64,000 bases of DNA from Bretschneidera sinensis (Eukaryota > Streptophyta > Magnoliopsida > Brassicales > Akaniaceae): the NCBI GenBank assembly GCA_023935145.1, contig CM043697.1, positions 43,792,501 through 43,856,500 on the forward strand. The letters run 5' to 3'. The position numbers and the translations under genes were made by a program. The notes under the pieces were generated by a model, which was given only the letters and a program-made list of their open reading frames with translations, searched no databases and had not been told where the DNA came from. Positions 57,559 to 64,000 of this stretch are shown here, one piece after another (position 1 is the first letter of the stretch; each line of letters starts with the position of its first letter).

Positions 57559-58452
57559 CTACACCTGTGTTGGTAAATCCGGATTCATGTCTGCTGCACT
57601 ATTCCCACAAGGCAGCAGAGCATGGACCACGTCTCCACGCTCAACCTTAGCTAAAAACCTGGACATCGAAAGCAGATCAGTATTATTGGCTACCGGGGTA
57701 GGAATGGTTCTTTCCCGACGAGGTGCCAACACAATCTTCTTCCCTTTGATGCAAAGGGAATATATATTTTTTCGCCCATCATGAATAACACTGCGATCAT
57801 ACTGCCTAGGTCTGCCTAACAATACATAACAAGCATCCATAGACACAACATCACACCAAGCATTATCAAAATATTTCCTACCAATCGAAAAAGACACTAG
57901 GCATCGCCTATCTACTGTTACCTCACTGCCTTTATTCAGCCACAACAATTTATACGGCTTAGGATGATGATCTGTCTTCAACTGCAGTTTCTGGACAGTC
58001 TCTTCAGACAATACATTCTCACAACTACCACTGTCAATGAACATCTTGCAGACTTTATCGGCAACTGTGCAGGTCGTGTGAAAAATATTGGTTCTCAACC
58101 GATCGTCCCCTGAATCGCCCTTAGGGGTCAGTAGACTCTTACGAACGACCAGAGTCTCATGGCCATCTCCATACAACACATCTCCATCTTCATCATCGTC
58201 ATATACAGGCTCTCCAATCTCCTCAGTTTCGTCTACCCTGTCGTCTTCAATCAGGAGATTTTTGCCCTTATGACTAGCAGGCTTCCTGCACTCAGTCGAT
58301 TTATGCCCATGTTCACCACATCTGAAACATCTAATATTTAGGTTAGAGTTACTTTGGGGTGGCTGCTGGGCAGGACGAGATTCTTGAGGGTGAACTGGCT
58401 GATTGCTTTGATCGCTTCTGATCACTGGCCTCCTGTTCTGCTGTTTTTCCAC
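57559..58452 (-). pseudogene. Gag C-terminus and protease of gypsy element B
   Basis: The 297-codon frame contains the zinc knuckle CFRCGEHGHKSTEC (CX2CX4HX4C), an acidic linker, the aspartic protease motif DSGSCENVLS, and CYVLLGRPRQYDR. It is well preserved but separated by stops from the rest of gag at about 58510 and from the tail at 57559. Confidence 0.8.
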
Positions 58453-58512
58453 TGCAAGTGCACGCTGGTATGCTTCAGAAATGGTCCACAGTGAGTGAAG
58501 ACTAAGGACATC

Positions 58513-59028
58513 CTATAAAGGCTGCCATAATCCCCCCAAATACCGTGCCACCATCTGCTCTTCTGTCTCAGATAAATCATTTCGGGCTATCAATTGATAG
58601 AATTCCTCCGTGTAATCATCCACCGATCTCGTGCCTTGCCTCAACGAATGAAGTCGCTGAAATAAGGTTTGAGTGTAGCCGAAAGGAAGGAAGTGACCCT
58701 TCATCTTCTCCCAATCGGTGATCTTGGCCTTGTCCTACCGATCGCGTGAGCGCCTCAACTGCTCCCACCACGCATATACTCTGCCTTTGTGTTTGATGGC
58801 GACCAATTTCACTTTGACACGATCTGGGACTTCCTTATACTCGAAAATACGCTCTACTTCATTCAACCAATCGACGAATCCCTCGGCCTGTAACGTACCA
58901 GAAAACTCAAGTGGATCCACTCTGAAACCGATGTCTCCAAAACGATTCCCCCGACCACGGTGCTCCCAGAATCGAGCAGGATTGTGATATGGATTTTCGA
59001 AACTAGAATCGGAATCGTGATCTTCCAT
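58513..59028 (-). pseudogene. Gag N-terminal region of gypsy element B
   Basis: The frame starts MEDHDSDSSFENPYHNPARF, then the gag domain (GFVDWLNEVERIFEYKEVPD, YAWWEQLRRSRDR). A stop at about 58736 interrupts it. It resumes in [20 protein letters not shown] and [16 protein letters not shown]. The gag fold is that of Ty3/gypsy chromoviruses. Confidence 0.75.
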
Positions 59029-59231
59029 CTCACAATCACCGAAATTCTGCGCCGCTAGACGCTGGGTTAACTTTGCAACTTACCTCTGTAAATCCTCAAT
59101 CATCGCATCCTGAACGTTACGATCACGGTGTGGGGCTTCCTCGTTCAGAACCTGCCCGCGACGACCACGACCACCAGCTATGGAACTGATGAAATCTCAC
59201 CCCAAGAAGATGCTGAAGCTTTGATACCAAC

Positions 59232-59717
59232 TAACGCTGGGCAGAATAGTGATTATTCTGCAGGCTAGTTTCGGCAGATATTTCACAAGGAAGACAAGAA
59301 AAACCCTAAAAACACAGAGAAACAACTCTGATGTCTAATTTAAAATTATGCAAATACTAATAATTAATCTTTCCGTTCGTGGCCTCCTTATTTATAAGGC
59401 CAAAGGAAAAAAAAGAAAAAATCCCCGAAAACATAATCTTGGGGAAAACTAAGGAAATTACTAAAATTAAGCGATTGTATTAAGGCGGAATCAACGGCAG
59501 TCAATTCTGACTTGAATACAAAAGGAAATTGCAAATAGAAAGTTTCTTAAAACTGAAAACTGCAAATTTGAAGGCCTAAAACAGAATCAACGGCAGTCAA
59601 CCGTTCTAGGTAGTCCATCTGCCATTTTTGCGCTGATCTGCCAACTCAAGGTATCTCAGTGCCAACAACGTGTTATCTGACAACTCAGCATCATCTGACT
59701 CGGATCTTCCTGCTTCA
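59232..59717 (-). repeat. LTR of gypsy element B (5' LTR)
   Basis: Partner of 56914-57403; a TATTTATAAGG motif near 59390 would be CCTTATAAATA on the minus strand, a good TATA box. Confidence 0.85.
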
Positions 59718-59722
59718 GAAAG

Positions 59723-60540
59723 TTAGCTTATCAACTCACTCTTATACACTTTGACACAGTAAATTGAATCATACATATTAACGGAGCTATTACGTTATGA
59801 TCCATGTAATAGATCACTGACGAAGTACTTTCCCCACTATAACAAGATAGCATCCATCATATTCAAGACTCCAAGAGATACTGTAATGGGTCTCTGATTT
59901 TTTTCGATTGCTACCCCTACATGTATGTAATAGAATAGAGTACGATATTTTTTCCGGGAGCACATACACAAATGGACTTAATTTCTTGTACGGTACAAAA
60001 TGAATTTAACATATTTCTAATCCAAGGAAAGAGGATATTAATCAAATAAAGATTAAATAAGTCTTACCTCTCTTAACAGCCAACGTAAATAAAAAACATA
60101 TAATAAACTTCTTAAGTAATACATTCACCTACTCAAAATGAAAACAGATCAAGAAAATTATCGAGACCATTACAGCATTCAAAAGGTATCTTTAGTTTAA
60201 AAAAAAATTCTACATGAAAATTTTAAAACTATTAAAAAAATTGGCAAACAAAAAATTTCAACACTCACCAGAGATACCCTCAGTCCATATCTTTTTAATC
60301 CTCTGAGCAACTTAATTTAATTCAGAAACACTAATACTGTAGTAACATCTTTAAATTTATGATAACTTGCTAGTAGACCATTTTAATAAACTAAAAAGTG
60401 TATAAAATATAAGAATCAAAGAAGCACTTTGTTGTGGTAAGAAAAGAAGAATGAGTTTTATAAACCAATAATTATAAAAAAAAAATAGTTTATTCAAAAT
60501 TATCATCAATACAGTACACATAGAACACAGGTAACCAAAA
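59723..60540. other. AT-rich intergenic region
   Basis: No coding character or repeat recognised. Confidence 0.4.
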
Positions 60541-61710
60541 AGTATTTTCAGATTAGCATATTGGCACTTCCTTTCTAGCAATCCAGCAGCCAACAATATA
60601 ACTTGGAGAGCAGTTCTAGACTCGAATTAAAGTATATAGACAACCACAGAAACTGAAACAGACAAGTGCCCGCATGCAGACACTAGTTGAATAAGATATA
60701 CAGATAAGAGAGCAAGATACATCTTAAGATAATTTATCTCTAAATACCCTTTATAGATGACCACATATTAGTTTCTATTACCTTGATCAATGACAAAATT
60801 CTGAGTGACAATGGTACAAAGAGAACCCGTAGAAAAACTGAAAATTAGGAGGAGAAAGGATACAACTTGTGTAGCTTAAATTCATACACATAAATGATCA
60901 AAGAACAATGCCTCAGCTTAGCATTTTGGCACATTCTTCCTCGCATCAACAACCCATGTAGAAGATCTTACATGGCACGCAAAATTTTGTTATGGCTCAA
61001 GTCCAAAATTTGACATCATTGGCAATAACAACTTAGAAGCTCAACTAAGCATAACATCAGGCCGGTCCTCGGAAAGAATAAAGGAAAGGCAACACAAAAA
61101 TACTTAAAAGCAGATAAGAAGGGGAAGTCATTGTTCACCATTTTCCTTTCCTTTATCTTAAAACAGTAATCAAACCAATACAAAAGATCAATGTGCAATC
61201 AAAGTCAACCCCACATCACTGCATCAAGCTCAGTTGAAGAAAACTTATCTTTGGTATGGATCCTAACCACTAATTTTCCTACTACTAATTAAAGCTAAAA
61301 CCATCCCCCATAATGGGAAACACAAACAAACAGTGCTAATTATAGATAAAGTTTCTTCACATTAAGTGACTTGGACGTAGCCTAATTGATAACCGGAATC
61401 CCCTATCCCCAATTCTCAAAAAAAAATGTTTCTTCACATTAATTTTATAAAAAAAAAAAATCTGCTATGCACTAACGCACAAATAAATGCAGATTTGTTA
61501 GTATTTCAATAACCAATAATCTTAGCAAAACGAAAGGTTTTATATCATATCTAAAACTTAAGAAGATAAAGCCTCAGATTAGCATTTTGGCACATTACTC
61601 ATCGAAACAACAACCCATGTACGATTATTCTACACGGAGCGCAAAATTGCTGTTGCAGCTCATGTCCAAATGTTGTCCTCATCAGCAAATAACAATAATT
61701 TAGCAGTCCA
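60541..61710. repeat. Three diverged direct repeats of unknown identity
   Basis: Copies begin at about 60549, 60915 and 61573 with CAG(A/C)TTAGCAT(A/T)TTGGCAC. The second and third extend together for about 130 bases (CAACAACCCATGTA, then GCGCAAAATT and GCTCA.GTCCAAA). Nothing coding is convincing in them on either strand. They may be eroded tandem copies of one locus. Confidence 0.65.
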
Positions 61711-63058
61711 CAAAAAAAAGGAAATTTATTCTAGTCCCTTTTGGTATCTATCAAAACAATTGAAAAGAAAACAAAAAGGAAAAAAAATCAATTTTAATAG
61801 CAGTAATGTACTTTTATTTGCCCTCAAATTTTGAAGAGCTCAACTAAGCTAAGCAAATCATAGTACAAAGCTCGAATACAATTTCCACTGCGATTAAACA
61901 TAGTATTAGGTTTACAATCTTCAAATAGTTAAGGACTGATAAATGAGATTAAAAAATAATAATAATACAAAAACAAAAGACTTAACTCTTACTGGTGAAA
62001 TTCGGAAAGAATTGCGTGGAAGCTGTAGTAAGATCCGATTAGGGTTTAGGTTCGAAGTCCAAATTCCAAACAGCAGTTTTATAGCTTTTGGGATTTTCAT
62101 TTGTACCCCTGAGAGCGTCTTTTCTTCATTTAACACCTTATTGATAATTACTTTTGGACCATAATTTTGAAGGTATCTTCATCCATGGCCCTTTTTCTCT
62201 CTTTCTCTCCGTATTAGCTGGGCTTTGGTCTCTGAAGTTGGTCAATGAATTGGCCCAGTCAACTATAGGGCTTTTAAGTTAAAATGGGCTGAGAGAACCC
62301 AATGAAATGAGGCCTACTTTAAATACAACAATATTAATTGGGCAAACTTAGAAGAAATTTTTTTATAGGTGTTTGTGAAGTTTTTTTTAAAAAAAATATA
62401 TCTCGTCTGATTTAACCTATATTTTATTAAATAGTTTAAAATTTATTAAATTTTATACGAAAAACTAAAATTTAGATTATACATTAAAATTTATCAAAAC
62501 ATTTTGACTTTTTATAAATTTAAAATTTTCATAAACACATTTTAGATAGTCACGTTTATTAATTTTATTGTTGTAAGTGTTAAAATTTCAAAGGAACTTC
62601 ACCAACTTCATTTTAAGAAATCCATATAAATTATCATATTCATTTACTTTATTAAGATATTTTAATGATATTATTTTTAGTAATAAATTATATAAAATTG
62701 CTTTATAAATTAATATGAGCCCATTTAATCAACGCTATCTCTTGATTTTGACATGAGCAACATGACATCAATCAATGTAGTAGTGAAAATAACTGTACTA
62801 ATATATATATGTAGTGTGTGGTTGCTTTTAGATCTTTTGTTTAAGGTATTCAAACTCAATTTTCCTCATGTAAAAAAACACTAAAACAAACACATATATT
62901 CTTAATTAAAAGGTGATTGCTACTATGCTTTGTTAAAAATAAGACAATTTATTTTACTTATATATTTAGAAGTAAAACATATTTTTTTTGGTAAAATTCA
63001 TATTTTTAGTGATAAACTCATTTTTTTCGGGTAAATTTAATTATTTTTTGTCATCAAT
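61711..63058. other. AT-rich intergenic region
   Basis: No gene is seen. A short stretch at about 62025-62060 (CGATTAGGGTTTAGGTTCG) resembles plant 5' leaders but no ORF follows. A fragment near 61370-61415 (ACGTAGCCTAATTGATAACC) recalls a tRNA-derived SINE head followed by an A run; this is weak. Confidence 0.35.
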
Positions 63059-63258
63059 TGTTGATAATATTCACGCGTGAGTAAGAAGTGTGGAAAATCA
63101 ATCATATATCGAAAAGAAATAAGAAAATAAGACTGGCTTATATAATGGTTTGAGTTAAAGACTCGTGAGCTTAATGTTTCGTGGCAAATTGGTGCTCATA
63201 CATGTATATCAATCCATACGCAAGGTTTCATTGATTCCCAACAAATGGTATCAGAACC
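63059..63258 (+). mobile_element. Short copia-like LTR (185 bp) with primer site
   Basis: The sequence from TGTTGATAATATTCACGCGT to GATTCCCAACA (63059-63243) has TGTTG/CAACA inverted ends. Two bases later comes TGGTATCAGAACC, matching the initiator tRNA-Met primer site in 11 of 13 positions. That places the internal region to the right. No gag or pol follows in the next 740 bases and no second LTR is certain. An LTR this short suits the Ale/Retrofit copia group or a TRIM element. Confidence 0.6.
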
Positions 63259-64000
63259 AATTTTTTTTACGGATGGTTACCTCATGAAAGATGAATCCCA
63301 CAAATTTCAGAACATAACATAAATAGTTTCACTCAAGTAAAAATGATGAAAACTCACGCGTGAATGAGAGATTGTATCATACCACACGAAAAGGTATCCC
63401 GATTTCCAATACCAATGTTTTTTACCATCAAAAGTACCAAAACACCTTTGGAAACCACCTAATTAAAATGTTTTGAATATCAAACATGAATAATAACTTT
63501 GAAGGTATCACCCACAGCCCACTTATAAACAGTACTCAGTTCTTAAGAGCTGCAATGCATAAGCATCTGGGCTCTGTTCTTAAGGCCCAAAAGTGAAACA
63601 AAAATGAAAAATATAAAAAAGTAACGAACACCATTTGTAATTCACAGAAGAAAAAAAGGAAATACTAATCCTAATTTTCTTCTTCCACTAAAAGGGAAAA
63701 AAGAAAAAAAAGAACTGTCTTCTCTTTCAACTCTCAAAGGATTGGAGGATACAGAAATATACGAAAATGGTTTTCTGTTCAAATAGCTAAGTGAAGAACT
63801 ACCAATCATTAGCTACTTAAAATGTATGACAGTATGTACCCTTACGAGGTCAATTGATGCCATTCTATAAAATGAAATTGCAAGCTTGCAACCTTAGCCT
63901 TAGCTAGAAAAGAAATGGGCCTGACTTAGGACATCAATATCAGCCTCAAACAAAAATCAATGTCACAAAATTGGTCCCCCATAGGCCAAAAATAATATTT
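63259..64000. other. No gene recognised to the window end
   Basis: AT-rich DNA downstream of the short LTR. A CTCACGCGTGAATGAGAG stretch at 63353 partly echoes the LTR start (CACGCGTGAGTAAGAAG) and may be a remnant of a second terminal repeat. Confidence 0.3.

Larger units (their letters stand above)
56914..59717 (-). mobile_element. Internally deleted Ty3/gypsy element B (gag-protease only)
   Basis: The LTRs (56914-57403, 490 bp; 59232-59717, 486 bp) share sequence from TAACGC to TTCA or ATCA. The element is flanked by a perfect GAAAG duplication (56909-56913, 59718-59722). A primer site (+ GCTTTGATACCA, 59218-59229) matches initiator tRNA-Met at 11 of 12. The interior is 1.8 kb and encodes gag with a zinc knuckle, protease, and a C-terminal tail; reverse transcriptase, RNase H and integrase are gone. 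On the minus strand the LTR ends in TA and not CA, which is unusual. It is of the same lineage as element A by protease and gag similarity. Confidence 0.9.

Overview
The window is plant nuclear DNA, most likely from a woody eudicot. The genes have many short introns with AT-rich interiors and GT..AG borders, the gene families are plant-specific (MUB, CHY-RING, CONSTANS-like, NAC, CYSTM glycine-rich), and much of the DNA is LTR retrotransposon. I cannot name the species from sequence alone. No rRNA gene, tRNA gene or prokaryotic feature was seen.

Layout. Positions 1-18780 are a nest of Ty3/gypsy elements. An old Tat-lineage element on the + strand keeps RNase H, a second RNase H, integrase, an antisense ORF, three tandem-repeat arrays and a 500-bp 3' LTR. 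Its left side is interrupted at about 3048 by the 2.85-kb LTR of an Ogre-like element on the minus strand, whose body lies off the window. Its antisense ORF is split by a complete and very young Athila-type element (6675-16146, minus strand). The Athila element has a 5-bp target duplication, nearly identical LTRs, a tRNA-Asp primer site and an uninterrupted 1828-codon gag-pol.

From 19.5 to 56.5 kb is a gene zone. A membrane-anchored ubiquitin-fold gene (21191-24070, +) is followed by an internally deleted gypsy element (24278-28958). Next come a 1.5-kb hAT-like element carrying a PPR gene fragment (29984-31527), a LINE scrap, a 12-exon CHY/RING E3 ligase gene (33653-37732, +), another hAT-like element, and a CONSTANS-like B-box/CCT gene (40764-49655, +). 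The second intron of the CONSTANS-like gene contains a decayed copia element (42647-47556). Then follow a frameshifted NAC gene (minus), a partial copy of the CONSTANS-like gene's introns, a retroposon-like ORF, and a two-exon glycine-rich CYSTM gene (minus).

From 56.9 to 59.7 kb is a second internally deleted gypsy element of the same lineage as the first. Both keep gag and protease and have lost the reverse transcriptase and integrase core. The last 4 kb are AT-rich and mostly without genes, with a three-copy direct repeat and a short copia-like LTR with a primer site.

Exon structures were built by hand from splice borders, reading-frame continuity and recalled family conservation. For the MUB, CHY-RING, CONSTANS-like and CYSTM genes every exon joins in frame, which is strong support. 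The genes do not form a pathway; each is an independent locus in a repeat-rich region.
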